Assembly: GCF_008275125.1 (NCBI RefSeq)
Contig: NZ_CP043473.1
Span: forward strand, 992,001 to 1,056,000
Direction of reading: 5' to 3'
DNA length: 64,000 nt
Source of the DNA: Chromobacterium paludis
GTDB taxonomy: Bacteria; Pseudomonadota; Gammaproteobacteria; Burkholderiales; Chromobacteriaceae
The position numbers and the translations under genes were made by a program. Under the pieces are notes generated by a model. The model made no database searches and had not been told where the DNA came from. It saw only the letters and a list, made by a program, of their open reading frames with translations. Below are positions 19,065 through 27,745 of the stretch, in pieces. Numbering within the stretch: position 1 is the stretch's first letter; the number at the start of each line of letters is the position of its first letter.

Positions 19065-20012
19065 ATGAGCGATAACATTTTCACCGGCTGCATCCCGGCG
19101 CTGATGACCCCGTGCACCGCCGATTGCCAGCCGGACTTCGACGCGCTGGTGGCCAAGGGCAAGGAGCTGGTGTCCCTGGGCATGAGCGCGGTGGTGTACT
19201 GCGGCTCGATGGGCGACTGGCCGCTGCTGAGCGAGGCCCAGCGCCAGGAGGGCGTGGCGCGGCTGGTGGCTGCAGGCGTGCCGACCATAGTGGGCACCGG
19301 CGCCGTCAACACCCGCGAGGCGGTTTCCCACGCCGCCCACGCCGCCAGGGTGGGGGCGCATGGCTTGATGGTGATCCCGCGCGTGTTGTCGCGCGGCGCG
19401 TCGCCGGCCGCGCAAAAGGCGCATTTCTCGGCCATTCTGGCTGCCGCGCCCAAGCTGCCGGCCGTGATCTACAACAGCCCCTACTATGGCTTCGCCACCC
19501 GCGCCGACCTGTTCTTCGAGCTGCGCCGCGCCTATCCCAATCTGATCGGCTTCAAGGAGTTCGGCGGCGCTGCCGACCTGCGCTACGCCGCCGAGCACAT
19601 CACCTCCCAGGATGACGAAGTCACGCTGATGGTGGGGGTGGATACCCAGGTGGTGCACGGCTTCGTCAATTGCAACGCCACCGGCGCCATCACCGGCATA
19701 GGCAACGCGCTGCCGCGCGAAGTGCTGCACCTGGTGGCATTGAGCCGGGCGGCGGCCAGGGGCGATGCCGTCGCCCGCCGCCGCGCCGGCGAGCTGGAAT
19801 CGGCGCTGGCCGTGCTGTCCTCCTTCGACGAGGGCTGCGACCTGGTGCTGTATTACAAGCACCTGATGGTGCTGAACGGCGACAAGGAATACGCGCTGCA
19901 TTTCAACGAAACCGACACGCTGAGCGCCGCCCAGCGCCGCTATGCCGAAACCCAGTACGCGCTGTTCCGCGAGTGGTATCGCCGCTGGTCGGCCGAGCAG
20001 AACGTCGCCTGA
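19065..20012 (+). CDS. 1-pyrroline-4-hydroxy-2-carboxylate deaminase (DapA family)
   Basis: A 315-residue TIM-barrel protein of the dihydrodipicolinate synthase family. The Schiff-base lysine is Lys164 in IGFKEFGG and the conserved tyrosine is Tyr136 in VIYNSPYYG. Start at ATG 19065 follows AAGGAG (19052-19057). In this setting the expected reaction converts 1-pyrroline-4-hydroxy-2-carboxylate to 2-oxoglutarate semialdehyde with loss of ammonia. Family membership is certain; the specific substrate is inferred from the epimerase and semialdehyde dehydrogenase on either side. Confidence 0.9.
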   Translation: MSDNIFTGCIPALMTPCTADCQPDFDALVAKGKELVSLGMSAVVYCGSMGDWPLLSEAQRQEGVARLVAAGVPTIVGTGAVNTREAVSHAAHAARVGAHGLMVIPRVLSRGASPAAQKAHFSAILAAAPKLPAVIYNSPYYGFATRADLFFELRRAYPNLIGFKEFGGAADLRYAAEHITSQDDEVTLMVGVDTQVVHGFVNCNATGAITGIGNALPREVLHLVALSRAAARGDAVARRRAGELESALAVLSSFDEGCDLVLYYKHLMVLNGDKEYALHFNETDTLSAAQRRYAETQYALFREWYRRWSAEQNVA

Positions 20013-20135
20013 CATCCCACCCCCGCCGCGCCATTGCGGCGCGGAGGCTCACTGGAAGCCATGAACAAACCCTCCCAAAGTCCTGAGTCAAGGCTGGGGC
20101 AGGGGGTGTTCGCGGCGCTCAATCACGCAGGAGAC

Positions 20136-21710
20136 ATGATGAATCTGACAGGCATGATGCTCATCGGCGGGCAGGCTGTGGCCGGCCGCCGCGAGAGGAT
20201 CCGGGCGATAGACCCGTCCACCGATCAAGCTCTGGAGCCGGGCTATGCCGGCGCGGACCGCGAACAAGTGGAGCAGGCCTGCGCCTTGGCCTGGGAGGCG
20301 TTTGATGCCTACCGCGAAACCGCGCCGGAAACGCGGGCGCGCTTTCTCGAAACCATCGCCGACGAAATGGAAGCGCTGGGCGATGCGTTGATAGAACGCG
20401 CCATGACCGAGACCGGCCTGCCGCGCGCCCGCTTGCAGGGGGAGCGCGGCCGCACTTGCGGCCAGCTGCGGCTGTTCGCCCGCACGCTGCGGGCCGGCGA
20501 GTGGCTGGACGCGCGGGTGGACCCCGCCATGCCGCAGCGCCAGCCCTTGCCGCGCGCTGATCTGCGTCAGCGCCAAGTGGCGCTGGGGCCGGTGGCGGTG
20601 TTCGGCGCCAGCAATTTCCCCCTGGCCTTCTCGGTGGCCGGCGGCGATACCGCTTCCGCGCTGGCGGCCGGCTGCCCGGTCATCGTCAAGGCCCATAGCG
20701 CCCATCCCGGCGTCAGCGAGCTGGCGGGGCGGGCCATCGCGCGGGCGGCGGAGAAATGCGGGCTGCCGGCCGGCGTGTTCGCGCTGCTGTTCGGCGACGG
20801 CCGCGAAGCGGGGCAGGCGTTGGTGGCCGATCCGCGCGTCAAGGCGGTGGGCTTCACCGGCTCGTGCAGCGGCGGCCTGGCCTTGTGCCGGCTGGCGCAA
20901 AGCCGGCCGGAGCCGATTCCGGTGTATGCGGAAATGAGCGCCACCAATCCGGTGTTTCTGCTGCCGGCGGCGCTGCGGGCGCGCGGCGAGGCGCTGGCGC
21001 AGGGCTTCGTCGGCTCGCTGACGCTGGGGGCGGGGCAGTTCTGCACCAATCCCGGCTTGATCATCGCCGAGCAGGGCCCGGCGCTGGATGGCTTCCTTGC
21101 CGCCGCGTCCGCGTTGCTGCGGCAGAGTCCGGCGCAGACCATGCTGACGCCCGGCATCTTCCGCGCCTACCAGGCCGGCGTGGACGCGCTGTCCGGCCAT
21201 GCCCGGCTGGCGGCCGCCGGCTTGCCAGCTACCGGGCCGAACCAGTGCCAGGCCCAGCTGTGGCTGGCCGATGCGCGGGATTATCTGGCCAAGCCGGCCT
21301 TGCGGGCCGAGGTGTTCGGCGCCGCCGCCCTGATCGTGCAATGCAAGGACGCGCGGGAGTTCCGCCAGTTGGCCGAGCAACTGGAAGGCCAGCTCACCGC
21401 CACTCTGCAGCTGGACGAGGGCGATCTGGACCTGGCCCACGCGCTGTTGCCCACGCTGGAGCGCAAGGCCGGCCGCATTTTGGTCAACGGCTGGCCCACC
21501 GGCGTGGAAGTGTGCGACGCCATGGTGCATGGCGGGCCGTACCCGGCCACCTCGGACGCGCGCGCCACCTCGGTGGGCACGGCGGCCATCCAGCGCTTTC
21601 TGCGGCCGGTCTGCTATCAGGACTTCCCGGACGCGCTGCTGCCGCAGGCCTTGCAACACGCCAATCCGCTGGCGCTGCGCCGCCTGCTGGACGGCAGTCG
21701 GGAGGGCTGA
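20136..21710 (+). CDS. 2-oxoglutarate semialdehyde dehydrogenase (NADP-type aldehyde dehydrogenase)
   Basis: A 524-residue aldehyde dehydrogenase, the usual size for this subfamily. The catalytic pair is visible: Glu266 (AEMSATNPV) and Cys303 ([11 protein letters not shown]), with NAD(P)-binding GFTGSCSGG around 239-247 and [13 protein letters not shown] 20136 is preceded by CAGGAGA; the frame is open farther upstream but that stretch does not look like this family. It oxidises 2-oxoglutarate semialdehyde to 2-oxoglutarate, the last step of hydroxyproline breakdown, feeding the TCA cycle. Confidence 0.92.
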   Translation: MMNLTGMMLIGGQAVAGRRERIRAIDPSTDQALEPGYAGADREQVEQACALAWEAFDAYRETAPETRARFLETIADEMEALGDALIERAMTETGLPRARLQGERGRTCGQLRLFARTLRAGEWLDARVDPAMPQRQPLPRADLRQRQVALGPVAVFGASNFPLAFSVAGGDTASALAAGCPVIVKAHSAHPGVSELAGRAIARAAEKCGLPAGVFALLFGDGREAGQALVADPRVKAVGFTGSCSGGLALCRLAQSRPEPIPVYAEMSATNPVFLLPAALRARGEALAQGFVGSLTLGAGQFCTNPGLIIAEQGPALDGFLAAASALLRQSPAQTMLTPGIFRAYQAGVDALSGHARLAAAGLPATGPNQCQAQLWLADARDYLAKPALRAEVFGAAALIVQCKDAREFRQLAEQLEGQLTATLQLDEGDLDLAHALLPTLERKAGRILVNGWPTGVEVCDAMVHGGPYPATSDARATSVGTAAIQRFLRPVCYQDFPDALLPQALQHANPLALRRLLDGSREG

Positions 21711-21713
21711 GCC

Positions 21714-22973
21714 ATGGCGCGCGCTCTTGCGCCCGGCGCGGCCGTCATCGTGGTGGGCGCCGGCGTGGTTGGCATCGCCGCCGCCTTGCAGCTGCGTCTG
21801 GCCGGTTTCGAAGTGACGCTGCTGGACCGCGGCGAGCCGGCGATGGAAACCAGCTATGGCAATGCCGGCGCTTTCGCCGTCAGCGACGTGATTCCGCTGG
21901 CCGAGCCGGGCGTGCTGCGCAAGGTGCCCGGCTGGATGCTGGACCCGCTGGGGCCGCTGGCCCTGCGCTGGCGCTACCTGCCCACGCTGGCCCCCTGGCT
22001 GCTGCGCTTTCTGGCCGCCAGCCGGCCGCGCCGCGTGGCTGAGCTGACGCAGGCGCTGGCCGCGCTGCTGGGGCGGGTCAACGACGACTACGCCGGGCTG
22101 ATCGCCCAAGCCGGCCTTGGCCATCTGTGGCGGCGGCACGGCAGCCTGACGCTGTATCGCAGCCGGGAGGAGTTCGACGCCGCCGCGCCGGCCTGGGACG
22201 CCAAGCGCCGCCATGGCGTGCAATGGCAGGCGCTGGACCGCGAGGCGCTGGTGGGAGAAGAGGCGGGCTTGGGCGAGCAATGGCGCTACGCGGTTAAGGT
22301 ACCGGCGTGGTCCCATGTGGACGACCCCTATGTCTTCAGCCGCGGCCTGTTCGACGCCTTTCTCCGCGAGGGCGGCTGCTTTGTGCGGGACGAGGCGCTG
22401 GCCACGACGACGGAAGCCGGCCGCGTGGCCGGCGTGGAAACGACGGGCAGCGGCCGCCTGCGCGCCGACGCGGTGGTGATCGCCTGCGGCGTGTGGAGCG
22501 ACCGCTTCGTCAAACAACATCAATACCGCGTGCCGTTGGAGAGCGAGCGCGGCTATCACGTCAACCTGCCCAAGGCCGGCGTGGCGCTGCACCACTTCAT
22601 CCAGTGCGCCAGCGAGAGCTTCGTCATCCTGCCCATGGCCAACGGCGGCTTGCGCCTGGCCGGCACGGTGGAGCTGGCGCATCGCGACGCGCCGCCGGAT
22701 TGGCGCCGCGCCCACATCCTGCTGGACAAGGCCAGGCGCATCGTCGGCGATTTCTCCACCGAAGACATGACGGTGTGGATGGGCAACCGCCCGTCGCTGC
22801 CGGATACCCTGCCCATCATCGGCCCGGCGCCGCAGCCGGGGCTGTGGTTCGCCACCGGCCACGGCCATCTGGGCCTGACGCTGGCGGCCACCACCGGCGC
22901 GCTGCTGCGCGACATGTTGCAGGGGCGGGTGCCGGCGCTGGATATGCGGCCGTATCGGCTATCTCGTTTTTGA
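21714..22973 (+). CDS. D-hydroxyproline dehydrogenase, FAD-dependent (DadA-like)
   Basis: A 419-residue FAD-dependent oxidoreductase of the D-amino acid oxidase family. The dinucleotide-binding motif is VIVVGAGVVGIAAALQL near the N-terminus, followed by ETSYGNAGAF, which is also found in DadA. The C-terminal flavin segment is WMGNRPSLPDTLPIIGPAP and ATGHGHLGLT. It begins three bases after the dehydrogenase stop. By context it oxidises cis-4-hydroxy-D-proline to the pyrroline used by the deaminase. It differs from the dadA at 52.2 kb in the same window, so the two paralogues probably have distinct substrates. Confidence 0.88.
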   Translation: MARALAPGAAVIVVGAGVVGIAAALQLRLAGFEVTLLDRGEPAMETSYGNAGAFAVSDVIPLAEPGVLRKVPGWMLDPLGPLALRWRYLPTLAPWLLRFLAASRPRRVAELTQALAALLGRVNDDYAGLIAQAGLGHLWRRHGSLTLYRSREEFDAAAPAWDAKRRHGVQWQALDREALVGEEAGLGEQWRYAVKVPAWSHVDDPYVFSRGLFDAFLREGGCFVRDEALATTTEAGRVAGVETTGSGRLRADAVVIACGVWSDRFVKQHQYRVPLESERGYHVNLPKAGVALHHFIQCASESFVILPMANGGLRLAGTVELAHRDAPPDWRRAHILLDKARRIVGDFSTEDMTVWMGNRPSLPDTLPIIGPAPQPGLWFATGHGHLGLTLAATTGALLRDMLQGRVPALDMRPYRLSRF

Positions 22974-23072
22974 CCCGGCCTCAGGCCGGCAGAGACCGGC
23001 CGCGGCGGGGGAGCGGTAGCAGGGCGGGCCGGGTGGTTTGCCCTGGTCAATGCAGCAACAAGGAGACATCTC

Positions 23073-24221
23073 ATGGCTTGGAACAAACTGTTTGCGCAAA
23101 TGAACTGGGTGGCGGCATTGGGCGGCATGATGGCGCCGTTCGCCATGGCGGCGGCCCATGCCGATACCGTGGTCAAGATAGGCTTCGCCTCGCCGTTGTC
23201 TGGCCCGCAGGCCCACTATGGCAAGGACAATGAAAACGCCGCCAAGATGGCGGTGGACGATGTCAACGCCAAGGGCCTGGTGGTGGGCGGGCAGAAGATC
23301 CAGTTCGAACTGGTGTCCGAGGACGACCAGGCCGACCCGCGCATCGGCACCCAGGCGGCGCAGCGGCTGGTGGACGCTGGCGTCAAGGCCGTCATCGGCC
23401 ATTTCAACTCCGGCGTATCCATCCCGGCTTCGCGCATTTACTCAGAAGCTGGCATCCCGCAATTGTCTGTCGCCACCAACCCGGCTTATACCCAGCAAGG
23501 CTACAAAACCACCTTCCGCCTGGTGGGCAGCGACAGCCAGATAGGCGGCGCGCTGGGGCAGTTCGCCGTCAAAACGCTGAAGGCCAAGACCATCGTCGCC
23601 ATCGACGACCGCACCGCCTACGGCCAGGGCATCGCCGACGAATTCGTCAAGGCAGTGGCCGCCAACGGCGGCAAGGTGGCGCGCCGCGAATTCACCACCG
23701 ACAAAGCCACCGACTTCACCGCCATCCTCACCTCGCTGAAGGCCGTCAATCCGGACGTGGTGTTCTACGGCGGCGCCGACGCCCAGGCCGCGCCAATGGT
23801 CAGGCAAATGAAACGGCTGGGACTCAAGGCCAAGCTGATGGGCGGGGACATGCTCAGCACCCCCACCTTCATCCAGCTGGCCGGCGCGGACGCGGCCGGC
23901 CATTACTCGGCGGTGGCCGGCGGCGTGCTGGGCGCCCGTCCGGCGGGCAAAGAGTTCGAGCGCCGCTACAAGGCACGCTTCCATCAAGACGTGGTGCTGC
24001 TGGGGCCGCAGTTCTACGACGGCGTGATGCTGGTGGCCGCGGCCATGAAGCAGGCCGGATCGGTGGAGCCGGCCAAATATCTGCCCAAGCTGGCCGCCAT
24101 CCGCTATAGCGGCGTCACCGCGGACTTCGCCTTCGCGCCCAACGGCAATCTGTTGAAAGCGCCGGTCACGCTATCCACGGTGAAAAACAACGCCTGGGCG
24201 GTGGAAACGGTGGTCCGCTGA
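23073..24221 (+). CDS. periplasmic amino-acid binding protein (LivJ-type), orphan
   Basis: A 382-residue protein with a signal peptide ending near AAAHADTVV, then VKIGFASPLSGPQAHYGKDN, the opening strand of the leucine/isoleucine/valine-binding family. NPAYTQQGYKTTFRLVGSD and DDRTAYGQGIADEF are also typical. It has AAGGAG upstream. No permease or ATPase genes follow; a terminator does. It probably captures hydroxyproline or a related amino acid for a transporter encoded elsewhere. A small GC-rich palindrome (22976-22990) separates it from the dehydrogenase gene and may adjust its expression. Confidence 0.88.
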   Translation: MAWNKLFAQMNWVAALGGMMAPFAMAAAHADTVVKIGFASPLSGPQAHYGKDNENAAKMAVDDVNAKGLVVGGQKIQFELVSEDDQADPRIGTQAAQRLVDAGVKAVIGHFNSGVSIPASRIYSEAGIPQLSVATNPAYTQQGYKTTFRLVGSDSQIGGALGQFAVKTLKAKTIVAIDDRTAYGQGIADEFVKAVAANGGKVARREFTTDKATDFTAILTSLKAVNPDVVFYGGADAQAAPMVRQMKRLGLKAKLMGGDMLSTPTFIQLAGADAAGHYSAVAGGVLGARPAGKEFERRYKARFHQDVVLLGPQFYDGVMLVAAAMKQAGSVEPAKYLPKLAAIRYSGVTADFAFAPNGNLLKAPVTLSTVKNNAWAVETVVR

Positions 24222-24263
24222 GCGTGACAGCTTAAAACGATATTTCCCCCGGCGTACTCCCTG

Positions 24264-24300
24264 GGCCGGCTCTCTTTATGTAGAGGCCGGTTTTTTATTT
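24264..24300 (+). terminator. terminator of the hydroxyproline operon
   Basis: GGCCGGCTCTC and AGAGGCCGG pair around a TTTATGT loop and are followed by TTTTTTATTT, a rho-independent terminator 43 bases after the binding-protein gene. Confidence 0.85.
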
Positions 24301-24384
24301 GGTGGGCTGATATGAGGTAGTGGGTATGGTGTTGATAAAGTTTCACGTATTATGTCGGCAATGGCTATCAAATTTATCGTTGTA

Positions 24385-25938
24385 CTACCAACCATATTTT
24401 AGCTTGTCATAAATGGCTGCAAGCTTTCTAAAATTGCTCGCATAGTTGGAATTTTCATAATTCAATTTATCCTCATTTTTCACGAGAAATTCCAGCAGCA
24501 AGTCCAGATCTATTTTTTCTTTAGAAAAGAACGGAATGTAAGCAGATGCATTCTCTGGTGTGCATTCATCAATAACATTCTTCATCGATCCATGCCTGTA
24601 TTTACTAAAAGCGCCAGCGTATTGACGAAGCCGGAAATCTTTCAGATCCCGCTTTACCCACTTGTCCAATTTGAGGTCGCTAGCCTCATACTGATCTTGG
24701 CTTGTTATGCCGATTTCACGAAGGTATTTGAATACGGGGATATTTTTTGTGTGTCTTCCAGCCCTTGTCAAAGCTTGATCAACTACTTGTTGAGCAGAGT
24801 AGCATCCTGTATTATGTAATAAGTCTTGAATCAGATGGATTGTTTCAATTCCAGCATACCCCACATCTGAGATGGAATTGCTGTCTGGCGCCGATACCAC
24901 ACCTACGCCAACCAAAAACTCAATATCTTCTTTGTTTTCAATTGCATCGATATCAACGACGCAAATTTTTTTCTCAGGCTCTGCTGATTGCACCAGTTCG
25001 TAAAGCTGTTCTTTACAATATCTAAGAACCCGCGCAGGTATTTTCCTTTTCGTTGAGGCAAGAGCCTCATAAACTGGTACAAAGTCATTTGACTTGACGA
25101 GCACCATCGGTATTTGAACACCATCAATTGTAAGATACGTATCGGAAATTCCTGGTGCCTCACCAGTGTTTTGGCGCTGAACAAATATTAAATTTTTCCT
25201 AAGTTGCTCTATATTTTCCCGTCCGATGCACTGCGATATGGCTTTTAGAAGGCCTGTAATATTTTCATCGGAAAGGGAGTAGCCCAAGAATACGATTGGG
25301 TGTTCAACGAAAATGGTAATTAGTTTTGCTGCAAGATAAGCATTTCTTTTGTTGAATTCCTCATAGTCGTCACCTGTCAATACAAGGGAGGCTGGGTTGC
25401 TAGAGCAGCCATGGATTTTGTAAATTTCTCCTATTTCCTGTGGGTTGGAAAAAAGTAACTCATTCTGCCCGATATATTTTTTGTAGTCAGGAAAGATTTG
25501 CTCAATAAACGTATCCCAGTTTGTTGTAATTACGCCATCTACATTGAGGGCAGATAAAAGTTCAACCTCATGGCTATATGGGGAATTTTTTGCCTTGCTC
25601 TGGTCCAGAGTAAATAAGTAGTTGCATATCTCAATACGGAGTGCTGATGTTTTATCTGCGACCTTGGCTTTGTATCGTTCAACGCTCTGTTTGTAATCTG
25701 CACTACTCCACCAATGCTCATTGAAGTCTGAAGCCAAAAGACCAGCGGCCGCTGGGAAATTTCCATCGGCCGCTGCTTTATAATATTCGAATGGCTTCCC
25801 CATGACACAATAGCGGCCAAGTAATCCAGCCCAATCTTCCAAACCAAGATATCGACGAGAGAAGCCAGAGCCGACAAATAGGAAAGGCCCTGCCGCTCTG
25901 GATTTAAATATATCTACGAGTTGTTCTTTGATACGCAT
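24385..25938 (-). CDS. SIR2-domain protein, probable stand-alone phage-defence NADase
   Basis: A 517-residue protein; AAGGA lies seven bases before the ATG at 25938, better than the ATG two codons earlier. The first 240 residues are a SIR2-like NAD-binding domain: FVGSGFSRRY (23-30), VITTNWDTFIEQIF (Asn140, Asp142), YKIHG (His176) and VFLGYSLSDENI (219-227). These are the residues used for NAD cleavage in defence sirtuins. Residues from about 300 to 517 match no domain I know and probably sense infection or mediate assembly. There is no adjacent TIR, Argonaute or helicase partner. The gene is AT-rich compared with its neighbours and lies beside an insertion sequence, both signs of transfer. 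Function is inferred from domain family; abortive-infection NAD depletion is the model. Confidence 0.8.
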   Translation of the reverse strand: MRIKEQLVDIFKSRAAGPFLFVGSGFSRRYLGLEDWAGLLGRYCVMGKPFEYYKAAADGNFPAAAGLLASDFNEHWWSSADYKQSVERYKAKVADKTSALRIEICNYLFTLDQSKAKNSPYSHEVELLSALNVDGVITTNWDTFIEQIFPDYKKYIGQNELLFSNPQEIGEIYKIHGCSSNPASLVLTGDDYEEFNKRNAYLAAKLITIFVEHPIVFLGYSLSDENITGLLKAISQCIGRENIEQLRKNLIFVQRQNTGEAPGISDTYLTIDGVQIPMVLVKSNDFVPVYEALASTKRKIPARVLRYCKEQLYELVQSAEPEKKICVVDIDAIENKEDIEFLVGVGVVSAPDSNSISDVGYAGIETIHLIQDLLHNTGCYSAQQVVDQALTRAGRHTKNIPVFKYLREIGITSQDQYEASDLKLDKWVKRDLKDFRLRQYAGAFSKYRHGSMKNVIDECTPENASAYIPFFSKEKIDLDLLLEFLVKNEDKLNYENSNYASNFRKLAAIYDKLKYGW

Positions 25939-26122
25939 GACCATTTCCTTGACAATAAAATTTACAAATTATTAATCATTGAATTAGCCATTGAACTGCA
26001 GGCTTATCACTAACTTCGGAGAGTCAAGTGCATTGTGCTTGCAGATTCAATGCCTTACCATTTCGCATTAGTACACACTCGTAGAAGGTACATACTTGGT
26101 GAGTTCGTTGAGTGGTGGGTCG

Positions 26123-26131
26123 GATTTGGAT
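26123..26131. repeat. 9-bp target site duplication, left
   Basis: GATTTGGAT directly before the left inverted repeat of the IS. The same nine bases follow the right end (27330-27338), showing the element arrived by transposition and has not rearranged since. Confidence 0.92.
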
Positions 26132-26158
26132 CAGGGCAATCGCACCTTCTTGTCATAA
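26132..26158. repeat. IS left terminal inverted repeat
   Basis: Reverse complement of 27303-27329 at 25 of 27 positions; the only mismatches are the TT/AC pair after the first 18 bases. Confidence 0.92.
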
Positions 26159-26219
26159 GCAAACAGACTTGCCAACCCACCCAGACTTGAGGTGAACTCC
26201 CAGGTTTTACCGGTGCGGG

Positions 26220-27308
26220 ATGGGAACGTTGATGGAACATTTGGCCGAGGTGCCCGAGCCGAGGACCGGGCGCTACATCGCCCATCCGCTGGACGAAATT
26301 CTGGTGATTGCCGTGTGCGCCATCTTCGCGGGGGCGGAGAGCTTTGTGGAGGCGGTCGAGTGGGCTGAGGTTAAGGAAGCTTGGCTGCGGCGCTTCCTGC
26401 CGTTGAAGAATGGCATTCCTTCTCACGATACCGTCAACCGCGTGTTCCGACTGCTGGATCCCAAGCAGTTCGAGAACGCCTTCCGCAGCTGGACGCAAGG
26501 ACTGCTGGGCTCGTTCCAGCAGATCGCCATCGATGGCAAATGCCTGCGCGGCACCGCTCGCGGCGCGCACAGCCCGGTGCACATGGTCAGCGCCTTCGCC
26601 ACCGAACTGGGCTTGGCGCTGGGGCAGGAGAAAGTCGCCGACAAAAGCAATGAAATCACTGCGATTCCGGCGTTGCTGGCCGCACTGGATGTGGAGGGCT
26701 GTCTGGTCAGCCTGGATGCGATGGGCTGCCAGAAAGAGGTTGCCAAGACCATCGTGGCGCGTAAAGCGGACTATTTGCTGGCGGTGAAGGAGAACCAGCC
26801 CAAGCTACGTCAGGCCGTAGCGTGCGCGCTGCATGACCATCCCACCGAGCGAGTGGCCAGCGCGCAAAAAGGGCATGGCCGCACGGTGTTGCAACATGTG
26901 GTGACAGCCCGGGCGGACGGCATTGTCGACGCTCAGGCCTGGCCCGGCTGCCAAACAGTGGGTCGCGTGGATTCGGTGCGGCTGGATGGTCGCGGACAAT
27001 CGGCGCTGGAGCAGCGCTATTATTTGTCGTCGCGCGCGTTGAGCGCGGAAGAGCTGGCGCAGGCGGTGCGCCGTCATTGGGCGATCGAAAACGGCCTGCA
27101 TTGGTGTCTGGATGTGATTTTTCGGGAAGATAACTGCCCATTGCGCGAAGATCATGGACCGCAGAATTTTGCGCTGCTGCTGAAATTCGCGCTCAACCTG
27201 CTGCGTAGTTCGCCGTATCAGGCCAAGAAAAGCATGCGGGTGCGACGCAAGCGTGCCGGCTGGGATGATGAGGCCTTGGCTGAGTTGCTGGGCATGTCGC
27301 CTTTATGA
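26220..27308 (+). CDS. ISAs1-family transposase
   Basis: A 362-residue DDE transposase. The N-terminus (LAEVPEPRTGRYIAHPLDEI) matches the family's DDE-associated domain. IAIDGKCLRGTARG carries the first catalytic Asp, and VSLDAMGCQKEVAKTIV the second with ADYLLAVKENQPKL nearby. RRHWAIENGLHWCLDVIFRED contains the final Glu. The reading frame is intact and its stop codon lies inside the right inverted repeat. It is GC-rich, unlike the DNA on either side of the IS. It catalyses cut-and-paste or replicative movement of the element. Confidence 0.95.
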   Translation: MGTLMEHLAEVPEPRTGRYIAHPLDEILVIAVCAIFAGAESFVEAVEWAEVKEAWLRRFLPLKNGIPSHDTVNRVFRLLDPKQFENAFRSWTQGLLGSFQQIAIDGKCLRGTARGAHSPVHMVSAFATELGLALGQEKVADKSNEITAIPALLAALDVEGCLVSLDAMGCQKEVAKTIVARKADYLLAVKENQPKLRQAVACALHDHPTERVASAQKGHGRTVLQHVVTARADGIVDAQAWPGCQTVGRVDSVRLDGRGQSALEQRYYLSSRALSAEELAQAVRRHWAIENGLHWCLDVIFREDNCPLREDHGPQNFALLLKFALNLLRSSPYQAKKSMRVRRKRAGWDDEALAELLGMSPL

Positions 27309-27329
27309 CGTGAAGGTGCGATTGCCCTG
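27303..27329. repeat. IS right terminal inverted repeat
   Basis: Partner of 26132-26158. It contains the transposase stop codon (TGA at 27306-27308). Confidence 0.92.
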
Positions 27330-27338
27330 GATTTGGAT
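27330..27338. repeat. 9-bp target site duplication, right
   Basis: GATTTGGAT, identical to 26123-26131. Confidence 0.92.
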
Positions 27339-27685
27339 GCATCTACCTTAAAATTTTCTAGCAAGTAAACACACCAACACGTCTTCATCGGATGTAGGCT
27401 TGCATCTTGGAAGAAGACCTTAGCTGAAGTGTCGACCCTACGGGGGATGCGTAGAGAATTAACTATCTAAATTGAGTAAGCAATACTTTAGCAGTAGTCA
27501 ACTGATAGGTAAAACTGAGGTGAGTGGACTGTCTGAAATTCTGTGTAAACGGGTCATTGTTCAAGACATGCTGAACGACGGCCATGGTAGAAGAGTGGTC
27601 GCAGGATCTCACTATGATTTGCCCATTGCTCTAGATCTGGTCCAACCATCCGTTAGAATCGCTGACAACCCAGTCCGCCAGCAAT
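27339..27685. other. AT-richer stretch without a convincing gene
   Basis: About 350 bases between the IS and the ssb terminator. A 71-codon frame on the plus strand (27472-27687) has no ribosome-binding site and no recognisable product. The segment GACTGTCTGAAATTCTGTGT (about 27527-27546) resembles the ends of IS256-type elements from memory, so this may be a decayed mobile fragment. I cannot confirm this. Confidence 0.35.
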
Positions 27686-27721
27686 GAAAAAGCCCGCGCT
27701 CATTAAGAGACGCGGGCTTTT
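27686..27721 (-). terminator. ssb terminator, possibly bidirectional
   Basis: AAAAGCCCGCG and CGCGGGCTTTT form a perfect stem around CTCATTAAGAGA, with T tracts in both directions. It lies 25 bases after the ssb stop. Confidence 0.88.
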
Positions 27722-27745
27722 GTCTGTGCAAGACAATACAGTGGA

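Larger units (their letters stand above)
26132..27329 (+). mobile_element. complete ISAs1-family insertion sequence (1198 bp)
   Basis: One transposase gene is bounded by 27-bp inverted repeats (26132-26158 and 27303-27329) that match at 25 positions: CAGGGCAATCGCACCTTC, two variable bases, then GTCATAA. A perfect 9-bp direct duplication flanks it. Size, transposase family and duplication length all fit ISAs1 elements. It inserted upstream of the SIR2 gene, 185 bases from that gene's start, on the far side of a native-looking AT-rich leader. Confidence 0.93.

Noticed and set aside
20088..22868. 926-codon minus-strand frame across the hydroxyproline genes
   Set aside because: Runs through two well-conserved enzymes on the other strand and shows no domain of its own.
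27472..27687. 71-codon plus-strand frame after the IS
   Set aside because: No ribosome-binding site and no family resemblance, and it runs into the ssb terminator.
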